64,000 bases of DNA from Croceivirga sp. (GCA_028281025.1 JANQKR010000016.1:248001-312000); one strand, 5' to 3'. Positions 34,967-43,504 are shown, numbered from the stretch's first letter. Notes: generated from the letters alone by a model not told the origin. Numbers and translations: made by a program.

Positions 34967-35548
34967 ATGCAAAAAACCAATATCAAGCACCATATCATCT
35001 CCATAGCCAATGAATTGTTCTACAGTAACGGATACAATGCTACGGGAATCAACGAAATTGTTGCCAAATCCAATATTGCCAAGGCTACGCTTTACCATCA
35101 TTTTAAATCAAAAGAAGCTATTTGTATCGCTTATTTAGAAATGCGCCACCAGTCCTTTATGGAACCTTTGACCTCTTTTGTGCGCAGTAAACCCCTTGGG
35201 AAACCACAATTATTGGCCATTTTTGATTTTTTAAGGAATTTGTACCGACAGGGGGATTTCCATGGTTGTTGGGCACAAAAAATTTTGGGGGAATTGAGTT
35301 CCAAAGACAAAAAGATCCGCGCTGTGATCCAGCGTCAAAAAAAGGAATTGCTTCTATTTCTGGGAGAAATCGTCGGTGACAATATCGCCCATATTTCGAT
35401 TGCGGAAACCGAAAAAATTTCGGGAGGACTCTATCTCCTTTATGAGAGCGCCATTACCGAGAGTCATTTACATCAAAATGATTGGCCCATACATTTGGCA
35501 AAAAGTATTGCCCCATCATTATTTGCGGAATCCCGTTTAAAACAATGA
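34967..35548 (+). CDS. TetR/AcrR-family transcriptional regulator
   Basis: A 193-residue regulator. The N-terminal helix-turn-helix (about residues 20-45, GINEIVAKSNIAKATLYHHF) is a textbook TetR domain, followed by a C-terminal ligand-binding domain of about 140 residues that resembles TetR_C regulators of the AcuR/YxaF-like type. The ATG at 34967 is preferred to a TTG two codons upstream. Targets are not known; the palindrome in front suggests autoregulation, and the divergent exporter is a candidate. Confidence 0.9.
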   Translation: MQKTNIKHHIISIANELFYSNGYNATGINEIVAKSNIAKATLYHHFKSKEAICIAYLEMRHQSFMEPLTSFVRSKPLGKPQLLAIFDFLRNLYRQGDFHGCWAQKILGELSSKDKKIRAVIQRQKKELLLFLGEIVGDNIAHISIAETEKISGGLYLLYESAITESHLHQNDWPIHLAKSIAPSLFAESRLKQ

Positions 35549-35612
35549 ACCCACTTAATCTTTTTGAAATGGGTTCAATAAAAAAACCCGATTCTTTGAA
35601 TCGGGTTTTTTT
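35546..35612 (+). terminator. Two hairpins, the second a strong bidirectional terminator
   Basis: An 8-bp stem (TGAACCCA 35546-35553 with TGGGTTCA 35570-35577) includes the tetR stop codon. It is followed by a perfect 15-bp stem (35580-35594 with 35598-35612) with A- and T-runs and a 3-nt loop. The second ends both tetR and the convergent cupredoxin-fold gene. Confidence 0.85.
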
Positions 35613-35635
35613 GAACGTTTGATTGATACACCAAA

Positions 35636-36025
35636 CTACTGTACAATCAATGTGTTGTCCGTAGCTGTTGGATTCAAGGGACAGAAATATACATATTCCC
35701 CTTTGGCCAATACGGTAGGTTTTGATTTTTGTGTTTCATTGGTTCCTACCGGTGCAGTGACATAAGCCGTCTGTATATGATTTTCAGGCTTACTGATGTC
35801 TTTCCCTTTTTCAACCAAAACAAAGCCCACGTTGTGGTCAATACCATTGTTTGCAATTGCAAACACGTAGGTTCCCTCTTCCACGGTTAAGCTTTTTTGT
35901 ACAAATTCCCCAGGGGTCTGTTCCAAGGAAATGGTCTTGACCTCTTTGGCCATCATCTTGTCCTGGGCGTTTGCCATTACTGCAAAGCCAACCATTACTA
36001 CTACTAATGCTATTGCTCTTTTCAT
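35636..36025 (-). CDS. Secreted cupredoxin-like protein with incomplete copper site
   Basis: A 129-residue protein with a signal peptide (about residues 1-20, ending MANA) and a small beta-sandwich domain resembling cupredoxins. A His in DHNVGF (His64) and a Cys in YFCPLNPT (Cys115) lie where copper ligands would be, but the second His and the Met after the Cys are absent, so a normal type 1 copper centre is unlikely. It is the last gene of a minus-strand unit with the CMD protein and the 52-residue protein. Confidence 0.7.
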   Translation of the reverse strand: MKRAIALVVVMVGFAVMANAQDKMMAKEVKTISLEQTPGEFVQKSLTVEEGTYVFAIANNGIDHNVGFVLVEKGKDISKPENHIQTAYVTAPVGTNETQKSKPTVLAKGEYVYFCPLNPTATDNTLIVQ

Positions 36026-36061
36026 TTCTAAAACTTTAAATTTTATTTGATTCTATTTTAC

Positions 36062-36610
36062 TTATGCTTCAACTAAGTCCAAAGGTTGTGCCACGGGAAA
36101 ATCAACAGGCACATCCGTAGTTTTGTGCAGATAATTGGAAATGGTCTTGTCCCCTACCAACACAATGGTGTCCACAAGGTTTTCCTTTGTCCATCCGGCT
36201 TCAAAGAAATTGGCTACCACATCGCTATCCGTGGCTCCCCTATTTTCAGTAATGTTTCGGGCCAATCTTGCCAAGGCATCCAACTTGGTGTCAAATGATG
36301 CTTTTCCAGCCCTCAGTTCCAGGATTTGGTCATCGGAAAAACCATTCATTTTGCCAATGGCCGTATGTGCGGATAAACAATAGATACAGTTATTTACCTG
36401 GCTCACGGCCAAATTCACTACTTCTTTTTCCTTTGCGTTTAAAGAGGTCTTTCCGTTGGACAGTGTTAAATAGTTGCCCAATGCATTTTCGGAATATGCA
36501 TAGGTTGCATAAAGATTGGGAACAAAGCCAACAGCTTTTTCCAGGTTGTCAAAAATAGCTTGGTTATTGCTACTTACTTCATCTCTTTTAGGTACATTAA
36601 ATGTGCTCAT
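36062..36610 (-). CDS. Carboxymuconolactone decarboxylase-type (AhpD-like) protein
   Basis: A 182-residue all-helical protein of the CMD/AhpD group with the redox pair Cys75-x-x-Cys78 and His82 in NNCIYCLSAHT and a conserved Glu at about residue 63. This combination fits AhpD-like peroxidase or disulfide-reductase activity rather than lactone decarboxylation. It lies 36 bp upstream of the cupredoxin-fold gene and 55 bp downstream of the small Cys/His-rich gene. Co-regulation by the AraC protein encoded next is likely. Confidence 0.88.
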   Translation of the reverse strand: MSTFNVPKRDEVSSNNQAIFDNLEKAVGFVPNLYATYAYSENALGNYLTLSNGKTSLNAKEKEVVNLAVSQVNNCIYCLSAHTAIGKMNGFSDDQILELRAGKASFDTKLDALARLARNITENRGATDSDVVANFFEAGWTKENLVDTIVLVGDKTISNYLHKTTDVPVDFPVAQPLDLVEA

Positions 36611-36665
36611 AATTTTACTTTGTTATCCTCCCTGCATAGGGGGGAATCGTTACTAAATATTTGAA

Positions 36666-36824
36666 TTAAACTTGTGTTACAAAAGGTTTCTCGGCATCAC
36701 AATAAAAATCGTGGTGATGTCTTTGCTCGCAATGCGTAGCAGCTACTGGTCTTACCACCGGTGCTTTTTTAGCGCTCCTAAAAATTTCTATCAGATTGAA
36801 TATTGATTTCTGTGCTGCATTCAT
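36666..36824 (-). CDS. 52-residue Cys/His-rich small protein
   Basis: An ATG-started minus-strand frame in the gap between the AraC and CMD genes. The product begins MNAAQKSIFNLIEIFRSAKK, a probably amphipathic helix, and ends with a cluster of putative metal ligands (THCEQRHHHDFYCD; Cys32, His36-38, Cys42). It is oriented with the AraC and CMD genes and ends 55 bp before the CMD start. No family is recognised. Coding reality rests on clean start, stop, orientation and the Cys/His pattern; it is short enough to be missed by usual gene finders. Confidence 0.55.
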   Translation of the reverse strand: MNAAQKSIFNLIEIFRSAKKAPVVRPVAATHCEQRHHHDFYCDAEKPFVTQV

Positions 36825-36914
36825 TGTTATGGTTTTTTAATTACAGTACAAAGATGCGGCGATGAAGAGGGTGGGAGTTAGTAGGGATTTCCCGATGGCT
36901 TGTCAAAATTTCCC

Positions 36915-37763
36915 TTAAGGACTTACAAGGGGCCCATCCCTGTATTCGGAAGGGGTCATTTTGGTCACTTTTTTGAAGAACTTGCTAAAATGTGCCGGAT
37001 CGTTAAACCCCAATTCGTAGGCAATCTCCTGGTTTTGCTTATCGGTAAAATGAATCAATCGTTTGGCTTCCAAGGCCAATCGGTCCAAAATGATCTGTTG
37101 CGGGGATTTTTGATTGTAAATGGAAAAAAGGTTCGAAAGGGTTTTGGGGGACTTAAACAGCATATCGGCATAATCACTCACCTTTCGTTTGGTGCGGTAA
37201 TGAATATCCACCAAAAAGTTGAACTTTCGGATTACTTCAATTTGATCATTGTTCAATTCCTTTACGATCAATTGCTCTTTGGCCAACCGGGTACTCATAA
37301 TGATCAAACGCTTTAACAACATTTGAAGCATGTCTCCCTGGATCTTATCCGGAGTGGAGAATTCTTCCACAAAGATATCGTAGTGCAGATCAAATCGTTT
37401 TTGGTGCTCCTTATGTAAAGTGATAATGGGCAAATCCTGGGTTCCAAAAAATAGGATACCATTGCAGGAGACTTCACTATCATGGTCCGCAATACAGTAA
37501 AATTCCCTATTGAACAAAAAAGCAGTTATGGGTAGGCTGGCATCCTTATATGAAATTTGTTGCAGGTAGGTAACGGTAACCAATTGATTGGGAAGTAATT
37601 CAAGTTTAAGTCCATCCACGGTTAACCATACAGGTTCATTGTTCCTATTCCATAAAAACTTTATGGTCCTTTCGGTTAGGGTAAAGTATCTCCCTTCATT
37701 TTTGATATCGTCCGTCAAACCAAACAAAGCCCCTAGTTTTGGGTCGTGAAATTCTAGTTTCAT
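36915..37763 (-). CDS. AraC-family transcriptional regulator
   Basis: A 282-residue regulator with a C-terminal pair of helix-turn-helix motifs (about residues 185-275, including QEIAYELGFNDPAHFSKFFKK, the family signature, near 243-263) and an N-terminal cupin-like effector domain. The effector is not known. It is first in the minus-strand row before the small protein, CMD and cupredoxin-fold genes and is a likely regulator of them. Confidence 0.9.
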   Translation of the reverse strand: MKLEFHDPKLGALFGLTDDIKNEGRYFTLTERTIKFLWNRNNEPVWLTVDGLKLELLPNQLVTVTYLQQISYKDASLPITAFLFNREFYCIADHDSEVSCNGILFFGTQDLPIITLHKEHQKRFDLHYDIFVEEFSTPDKIQGDMLQMLLKRLIIMSTRLAKEQLIVKELNNDQIEVIRKFNFLVDIHYRTKRKVSDYADMLFKSPKTLSNLFSIYNQKSPQQIILDRLALEAKRLIHFTDKQNQEIAYELGFNDPAHFSKFFKKVTKMTPSEYRDGPLVSP

Positions 37764-37938
37764 AGTTGTTGTCCAAGATTATAAAAGGCCAAAAACCCTG
37801 TGGATTAGTCTATTTTTTTGTTTAGTCTTACATCCCCAATACCTGTAAATACGAATGTTAGCCTTGGACAGAACTGTTAATTCATGTTATAAGTTTTTTC
37901 CAAGTTGCTGATTTTCCTAGTATTGCAGTGTGAAAGAG
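37764..37938. other. Divergent control region between araC-type and PAS genes
   Basis: A 175-bp AT-rich region with no gene. On the plus side a TAGTATTG element (37918-37925) lies 13 nt before the PAS gene ATG and resembles a -7 box; no well-spaced -33 TTG was found. Confidence 0.4.
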
Positions 37939-38451
37939 ATGAAAGAATACGATTTTGCCGCCAATAATTTCTATGCCAAACAGGGATTGAAAAGTCTCCC
38001 TTTGGGGTCGTGGGATTTATTTTCAAGCGGATTCAATACCCTTTGTAGCGGTTTAAGCGAGGTTAAGGATTTAAAATCCTTTGCCTTGACCCACAAATGG
38101 GAAGATACTTCGTCCTTTGAGAAGGAAATTCTGGAAGATAACCATATTGTGGTCGTCACCGATACCAATCTTACCATAGTACATGCTTCAAAAAGTATTT
38201 ATGGAATGAATGGTTACCTCCCCCAGGAAATCATAGGCAAGAAGCCCAAACTGTTTCAGGGCGAAAAAACGTGCCAGGAGACTTCCCTTAGAATACGTAG
38301 GGCCATAAAAAAGAGGGAACCTTTTGAAGAGGTTATCCTGAATTACCGAAAAGACGGTTCAACCTATAAATGTTGGATCAAAGGGGCCCCAGTCAAAGAT
38401 GTCCATGGAAAAGTAGTAAACTTTATTGCTTTTGAGCGCGAGGTAGCCTAG
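37939..38451 (+). CDS. Single PAS-domain protein, LOV-like without flavin cysteine
   Basis: A 170-residue protein consisting of an N-terminal region of about 60 residues and one PAS domain (about residues 65-170). The GKKPKLFQGEKT stretch sits where LOV photoreceptors have their flavin-binding cysteine motif, but the cysteine is absent, so it probably does not form the light adduct. There is no kinase, cyclase or DNA-binding domain, so it would signal through a partner. ATG 37939 is chosen over a GTG three codons earlier. It converges on pyk with a 4-bp overlap. Confidence 0.75.
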   Translation: MKEYDFAANNFYAKQGLKSLPLGSWDLFSSGFNTLCSGLSEVKDLKSFALTHKWEDTSSFEKEILEDNHIVVVTDTNLTIVHASKSIYGMNGYLPQEIIGKKPKLFQGEKTCQETSLRIRRAIKKREPFEEVILNYRKDGSTYKCWIKGAPVKDVHGKVVNFIAFEREVA

Positions 38452-39890
38452 AACGTACAGGTCTCTATTTCCGTTACCCTTAAGGTATTGACCATCCCCT
38501 TATCCTTAATGGGCATTGCTGCCAAACTGATCAGCATGTCACCTACATCCAGGAATCCTTTTTTGCAGGCAATTACGTTAACATCCTCAATGGTTTCATC
38601 GGTGGAAACATAACGGTCATAGTAAAAGGCCTTTACCCCCCATAAAAGATTGAGTTGTGTTAAAATTCTCTTGTTTGAGGTAAATACCAGAATATGTGCG
38701 CTTGGACGCCATGCAGATATCTGAAACGCCGTATACCCACTATTGGTCAATGTGGAAATGGCCTTTGCCTGTATTTCATTGGCCATTAGGGCCGCATGGT
38801 AACAGACTGATTTGGTGATATATCTTTTGGTCCTGATATGTGGCGGATTCTGGGGGACGGTAATCAAATTTGAACCCTCCACACTTTTTAAGATACTTGT
38901 CATTTTTTGGATGACCTGTACGGGATAATTGCCCACGGAGGTTTCACCGGAAAGCATTACGGCATCTGCACCATCCATAACGGAATTGGCCACATCATTG
39001 ACCTCTGCACGGGTTGGTGTTAAGCTTGTGATCATGCTCTCCATCATTTGTGTGGCAATAATTACCGGTATCCTTGCCTTTTTTGCCCTTAGCACCAACT
39101 GTTTCTGTATCAAGGGGACTTCCTGAGCCGGAACCTCCACCCCTAGGTCACCACGTGCAACCATCAAACCATCACAATAGGCAACGATTTTATCAATATT
39201 ATCAACGGCTTCAGGTTTTTCAATTTTTGCGACTATCGGGATTTTATTATCGGAATGTACTTTGATCAAATTTTGCAGATCGATCAAATCCTGACTAAAC
39301 CGCACAAAGGACAATGCAATCCAATCCACTTCCTGTTTTATGGCAAAAATGGCGTCCTCAATGTCCTTCTCGGTCAATGCGGGCAAGGAAATATTGGTAT
39401 TGGGAAGGTTGACCCCTTTTTTGGATTTAAGTGGGCCGCCCTGTATTACCCTGGCCTTCACTTCATTTTCCCCATTGGTATGCATGACCTCAAAAATCAG
39501 CTTTCCATCATCCAATAGGATCCGCTCCCCTGGTTTTACATCCTGGGGGAAACTGGCATAGTTCATATATACCCGTTCTGCACTTCCTTCAAAAGGTTCT
39601 CCGGTAACAAAAAGTATTTCATCGTCCGGGGCAACCACCACTTCGCCCCCCATGACGCCCACACGTAATTTTGGTCCCTGTAAATCTGCCAAAATTGCCA
39701 CATTATACTCCAGCTCTTCATTCAACTCCCTAATCAGTTCTATGCGCTCCTTGACATCGTCATAATTGGCGTGCGAAAAGTTGATTCGAAATACATCGAC
39801 CCCTTCCTTCATCATTTCCCTTAATACCTCTTTCTTACTGGTAGCAGGGCCTAACGTGGCCACAATTTTGGTTTTCTTCTTTGAAGGCAT
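38448..39890 (-). CDS. pyk: Pyruvate kinase
   Basis: A 480-residue glycolytic enzyme that makes ATP and pyruvate from phosphoenolpyruvate. The N-terminal KIVATLGPAT, the catalytic lysine region (VPIVAKIEKPEAVDN), MVARGDLGVEV and GADAVMLSGETSVGNYP signatures are all intact. The length is normal. It begins 2 bp after the IPExxxVDY gene stop, so the two are cotranscribed, an arrangement common in Flavobacteriia. Confidence 0.97.
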   Translation of the reverse strand: MPSKKKTKIVATLGPATSKKEVLREMMKEGVDVFRINFSHANYDDVKERIELIRELNEELEYNVAILADLQGPKLRVGVMGGEVVVAPDDEILFVTGEPFEGSAERVYMNYASFPQDVKPGERILLDDGKLIFEVMHTNGENEVKARVIQGGPLKSKKGVNLPNTNISLPALTEKDIEDAIFAIKQEVDWIALSFVRFSQDLIDLQNLIKVHSDNKIPIVAKIEKPEAVDNIDKIVAYCDGLMVARGDLGVEVPAQEVPLIQKQLVLRAKKARIPVIIATQMMESMITSLTPTRAEVNDVANSVMDGADAVMLSGETSVGNYPVQVIQKMTSILKSVEGSNLITVPQNPPHIRTKRYITKSVCYHAALMANEIQAKAISTLTNSGYTAFQISAWRPSAHILVFTSNKRILTQLNLLWGVKAFYYDRYVSTDETIEDVNVIACKKGFLDVGDMLISLAAMPIKDKGMVNTLRVTEIETCTF

Positions 39891-39892
39891 TA

Positions 39893-40354
39893 TTAAAATA
39901 TTAGATTTCTTTTAGATTTTAGTGTTTCCACATCCATTTGATAAGCCATGCTTATGCTGGGGACGGTCCGTATTATTTCCAGGGCCTTTGTTATTTCATT
40001 GGAATTCCCTGGGCTCAATTTCAGTAAATAGTTGATTTCCTTCCTTTCTTCCAGTAAATAATGTAAGGTTGTGGTCATACTATCCTGAAACAATCCCTGG
40101 TCATCACCAACCTCTTCTACCGTAACTACATTTTTTATTAAATACCACTCCTGGTCCTTAATACTGTCCTTCCACTCGTAGAAGGGATACGAAGAGGTGG
40201 CAATTTCCAGATCCTCTTCCGCCCTTACCAATTTAAACCCGGTTGCTTTATTGATATGATAGGCCAACGCATAACATTCCATAGCACAATGGAGTGCAAT
40301 AAGATCGAAGGAATCCATAAACAATCCCTCGGAAATTTTGTGTATAGTGACCAT
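39893..40354 (-). CDS. IPExxxVDY family protein
   Basis: A 153-residue protein of unknown function. The family-defining C-terminal motif is present in a diverged form (LLEERKEINYLLKL near residue 112), and the N-terminal part (DLIALHCAMECYALAYHIN) fits the family. It is nearly always found between rnc and pyk in Flavobacteriia, as here. ATG 40354 is chosen over a TTG one codon earlier. Cytoplasmic; no catalytic motif visible. Confidence 0.85.
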   Translation of the reverse strand: MVTIHKISEGLFMDSFDLIALHCAMECYALAYHINKATGFKLVRAEEDLEIATSSYPFYEWKDSIKDQEWYLIKNVVTVEEVGDDQGLFQDSMTTTLHYLLEERKEINYLLKLSPGNSNEITKALEIIRTVPSISMAYQMDVETLKSKRNLIF

Positions 40355-40467
40355 CAAAATCTAGCGAATTGTAAATATAGTGCTAATACATCAACCCGCC
40401 TAGTTAAAGCCCATCCTGTAGGGATAAGCAGGTTACGAAAACGTTTGAGTTTACTTTTTCTTAAAAA

Positions 40468-41205
40468 TTAGAGTTCCTTAATTTTATTCTGAAGTGCATA
40501 ATATGCCCTCTTGGAAGCTTTTTCTTCGGCCTTTTTTTTGGAAGTTGCCCTGGCTTTTGCCAATATTTTACCGTCAATGTAAAGCTTCACGGCAAAATGC
40601 CTTAGTTCATCATTTCCAGTATCTTCATAAACCTCGTACTGAAAGTCCTTCTTTTGTTTTTGGCACCACTCAATGACCAAGCTTTTGTAACTGATGACCT
40701 TTCCCTCCAGTTGTTCAATATCCACATAGGGTTCGATAACCCGATTATTAATGAATTTTTCACATGCCGTATATCCCTTGTCCAAATAAATGGCACCCAC
40801 CAGGGCCTCGAACACATTACCATGGATATTGTCCCCAAAATGGGATTTGGGAATCCTACTTTCCACAAATTCCAAAAGGTTCAAATCCTTGCCCAATTCG
40901 TTCAAGTGTTTTCTACTTACGATCTTGGAACGCATTTTGGTCAAATAGCCCTCGTCCCCTTCCGGGACTTTATTGTACAAATGCTTTGAGATAATGGTCC
41001 CAAGCATGGCATCCCCCAAAAATTCCAATCGTTCATAATTCATGGGGTTTCCACCATCATCCCTCTTGTTCATGGATCGATGTAGGAAAGCCTTTTTGTA
41101 GATTTCAAGGTCTTTGGGTTTAAATCCCAAAATGTTTTTTATGCCCAAAAAAAAATCCCCATCCGCTTTAGGATGGGAATTAAATATTTTGGGGGCAAAC
41201 TTCAT
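40468..41205 (-). CDS. rnc: Ribonuclease III
   Basis: A 245-residue double-stranded RNA endonuclease for rRNA and mRNA processing. The signature NYERLEFLGDAMLG (near residue 60) carries the catalytic acidic residues, with a second acidic stretch in FEALVGAIYLDKGY (near 133) and a C-terminal dsRNA-binding domain (about 170-240). It begins 12 bp after fabF and is part of the acpP-fabF-rnc block. Confidence 0.96.
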   Translation of the reverse strand: MKFAPKIFNSHPKADGDFFLGIKNILGFKPKDLEIYKKAFLHRSMNKRDDGGNPMNYERLEFLGDAMLGTIISKHLYNKVPEGDEGYLTKMRSKIVSRKHLNELGKDLNLLEFVESRIPKSHFGDNIHGNVFEALVGAIYLDKGYTACEKFINNRVIEPYVDIEQLEGKVISYKSLVIEWCQKQKKDFQYEVYEDTGNDELRHFAVKLYIDGKILAKARATSKKKAEEKASKRAYYALQNKIKEL

Positions 41206-41217
41206 CGGGAGATTTGA

Positions 41218-42468
41218 CTAGCTAATTTTTTTGAAAAGCACACAGGCATTGTGACCACCAAAGCCAAAGGTATTGCTCATGGCTACATTGACCTCCCTTT
41301 CCTGCGCCTTGTTCAAGGTTAAATTGAGATCGGGATCAATACTTTCATCCACAGTGCTGTGATTTATTGTTGGTGGGACCGTATTGTACTTCAGTGCCAA
41401 AATGGAAGCAATAGCTTCAATGGCACCGGCCGCTCCCAACAAATGACCTGTCATGGATTTGGTTGAATTTATATTCATTTTAGGGGTATGGGAACCAAAT
41501 ACATTGGAAATGGCCTTTAGTTCCGCTACGTCTCCCAAGGGTGTTGAGGTTCCATGGGTATTGATGATATCCACATCCTCCGGTTTAAGACCGGCATTGC
41601 GCAAACAATTTTCCATGACACGGACCACCCCTATGCCATCGGGATGTGGAGCGGTCATGTGATAGGCATCACTGCTCAATCCGCCGCCTAAAACTTCCCC
41701 ATAGATCTTGGCTCCCCTGGCCATGGCGTGGTCATAATCCTCAAGGATCAATGCTCCTGCCCCTTCCCCTAGAACAAAGCCGTCCCTGGTGGCATCAAAT
41801 GGCCTCGAAGCTGTTTCCGGGCTGTCATTTCTTGTAGAAAGGGCATGCATGGCATTAAACCCGCCCATTCCAGCAATGGTCACTGCAGCCTCACTACCTC
41901 CGGTAACCACAACATCGCAATGGCCGAGCCTAATATAGTTCAAGGCATCTATCAAAGCATTCGCAGAGGAAGCACAGGCAGATACCGTTGTATAGTTAGG
42001 TCCCATAAAGCCATGCTTAATGGAAATGTTGCCAGGGGCAATGTCCGCAATCATTTTGGGGATAAAGAATGGGTTAAACCTGGGTGTCCCATCACCTTTG
42101 GCGTAGCCAATGACCTCATCCTGAAAGGTTTGCAAACCTCCAATACCTGCTCCCCAAACCACCCCAACACGGAACTTGTCCACTTTGTCCAAGTCCAGTC
42201 CGGAATCAGCTATGGCCTCATCCGAAGATACAAGGGCATATTGGGCGAAACGATCAAGTTTACGGGCTTCCTTTCTGTCAAAAAAGTCTTGTGGATTGTA
42301 TCCCTTAAGCTCACAGGCAAATTTGGTCTTAAACTTCTCCGTATCAAAATAGGTGATCGGAGCAGCACCACTTTTACCGTTCTTGAGTCCTTCCCAGTAT
42401 GCCTCAAGAGTGTTGCCTATGGGCGTGAGTGCACCTAGACCGGTTATCACGACTCGTTTTAATTGCAT
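41218..42468 (-). CDS. fabF: 3-oxoacyl-ACP synthase II
   Basis: A 416-residue condensing enzyme of fatty acid elongation. The Cys-His-His triad is seen in VSACASSANAL (near residue 163), INTHGTSTPLGD (near 300) and KSMTGHLLGAAGAIEA (near 335). ATG 42468 (MQLKRVVITG) is chosen over an upstream frame extension that would run into the terminator. It follows acpP after 90 nt containing a hairpin terminator, so it is expressed by readthrough or its own promoter. Confidence 0.97.
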   Translation of the reverse strand: MQLKRVVITGLGALTPIGNTLEAYWEGLKNGKSGAAPITYFDTEKFKTKFACELKGYNPQDFFDRKEARKLDRFAQYALVSSDEAIADSGLDLDKVDKFRVGVVWGAGIGGLQTFQDEVIGYAKGDGTPRFNPFFIPKMIADIAPGNISIKHGFMGPNYTTVSACASSANALIDALNYIRLGHCDVVVTGGSEAAVTIAGMGGFNAMHALSTRNDSPETASRPFDATRDGFVLGEGAGALILEDYDHAMARGAKIYGEVLGGGLSSDAYHMTAPHPDGIGVVRVMENCLRNAGLKPEDVDIINTHGTSTPLGDVAELKAISNVFGSHTPKMNINSTKSMTGHLLGAAGAIEAIASILALKYNTVPPTINHSTVDESIDPDLNLTLNKAQEREVNVAMSNTFGFGGHNACVLFKKIS

Positions 42469-42490
42469 AGAACCACTATTTAGCCTGAAA

Positions 42491-42532
42491 TTAAAAAAAT
42501 TATCCATGTGATGAAGCACCACATGGATAATT
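42491..42532 (-). terminator. Hairpin terminator between acpP and fabF
   Basis: A perfect 13-bp inverted repeat (AATTATCCATGTG 42498-42510 with its complement 42520-42532, 9-nt loop) is followed on the minus strand by a run of seven T residues. It would end many acpP messages before fabF and favour high acyl-carrier protein levels. Confidence 0.85.
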
Positions 42533-42558
42533 CCTACTCTTTAGTAAAATATCATAGA

Positions 42559-42792
42559 TTACTTTGCTTCTTCTATATAGCTTATAGCCTGACCTACTGT
42601 TGCAATGTTTTCAGCTTGGTCATCTGGAATCTGAATATCGAATTCCTTTTCAAACTCCATTATCAACTCAACAGTATCCAAGGAATCGGCACCTAAATCG
42701 TTGGTAAAACTTGCTTCAGGTACTACCTCATTCTCATCAACACCCAATTTATCAACGATAATGGCCTTTACTCTTGATGCAATGTCTGACAT
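42559..42792 (-). CDS. acpP: Acyl carrier protein
   Basis: A 77-residue acidic four-helix protein that carries growing acyl chains on phosphopantetheine. The attachment serine lies in [19 protein letters not shown] near residue 38. The sequence and length are canonical. It is first in the acpP-fabF-rnc block, separated from fabF by a hairpin terminator, and divergent from purN with 139 bp between the start codons. Confidence 0.98.
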   Translation of the reverse strand: MSDIASRVKAIIVDKLGVDENEVVPEASFTNDLGADSLDTVELIMEFEKEFDIQIPDDQAENIATVGQAISYIEEAK

Positions 42793-42902
42793 AGTTTATT
42801 GGTTTTTAAATTTAAACGTGCGCAAAAATAAAAAACTTTGGATCAAATACACCATTTGTCGATAAAATGTGCTGTAAATTACGGTCTTAACGGCCATCCG
42901 AT

Positions 42903-42910
42903 TACTTTTG
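42903..42910 (+). promoter_or_regulatory. -7 box of purN
   Basis: TACTTTTG (42903-42910) ends 21 nt before the purN ATG. No -33 element at normal distance was seen. Confidence 0.45.
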
Positions 42911-42931
42911 CGACCTATCAATTCGTATGAA

Positions 42932-43504
42932 ATGAAGGAAATTGTCCTGTTTGCCTCGGGTTCGGGTTCCAATGTGGAAAACATTGTGCAGTACTTTAAA
43001 GACAATGATGGTATTAAGGTTGCTTGCGTACTTACCAACAATACGAAAGCGTATGTTATTGAGCGATGTAAACAACTGGAAATTCCCCTATTGTACTTTA
43101 ACCGCACTGCTTTTTCCAGGTCCAATACCGTTCTGAATGTATTGCATTCCCTAAAACCGGACTTAATTGTGTTGGCCGGATTCCTCTGGAAAATTCCAAA
43201 AGACCTGGTTACCGCATTTCCGAATAAAATCATTAACATACATCCTGCCCTATTGCCCAAATACGGGGGAAAGGGAATGTATGGGGCAAATGTTCATAAG
43301 GCGGTGAAAGAAAATGGGGAGAAGGAAACCGGAATCACCATCCACTATGTGAACGAGCATTATGACGAGGGCGCCATTATCTTTCAGGAAAGGACGGTCT
43401 TGAGCGAAGAGGACAGTTTTGAAGCCATTGCCCAAAAAGTCCATGCTTTGGAATATGAACATTTTCCGAAAGTGATCGAAAAACTGTTGTTGAAAAATGG
43501 CTAA
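42932..43504 (+). CDS. purN: Phosphoribosylglycinamide formyltransferase
   Basis: A 190-residue enzyme of purine synthesis that transfers a formyl group from 10-formyltetrahydrofolate to GAR. The N-terminal phosphate-binding FASGSGSNVENIV, the NIHPALLPKYGGKGMYG catalytic stretch with its His, and the HYVNEHYDEGAIIFQ loop are intact. ATG 42932 fits the family start; an earlier TTG overlaps the promoter box. The stop overlaps the rnhA start by 8 nt, so translation is coupled. Confidence 0.96.
   Translation: MKEIVLFASGSGSNVENIVQYFKDNDGIKVACVLTNNTKAYVIERCKQLEIPLLYFNRTAFSRSNTVLNVLHSLKPDLIVLAGFLWKIPKDLVTAFPNKIINIHPALLPKYGGKGMYGANVHKAVKENGEKETGITIHYVNEHYDEGAIIFQERTVLSEEDSFEAIAQKVHALEYEHFPKVIEKLLLKNG

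Noticed and set aside
36900..37316. Plus-strand frame of 138 codons opposite the AraC gene
   Set aside because: The AraC frame shows a full family signature in the same place; the opposite frame is unrelated to any known protein.
41845..42438. Plus-strand frame of 197 codons opposite fabF
   Set aside because: FabF with an intact catalytic triad occupies the other strand; this is a mirror frame.
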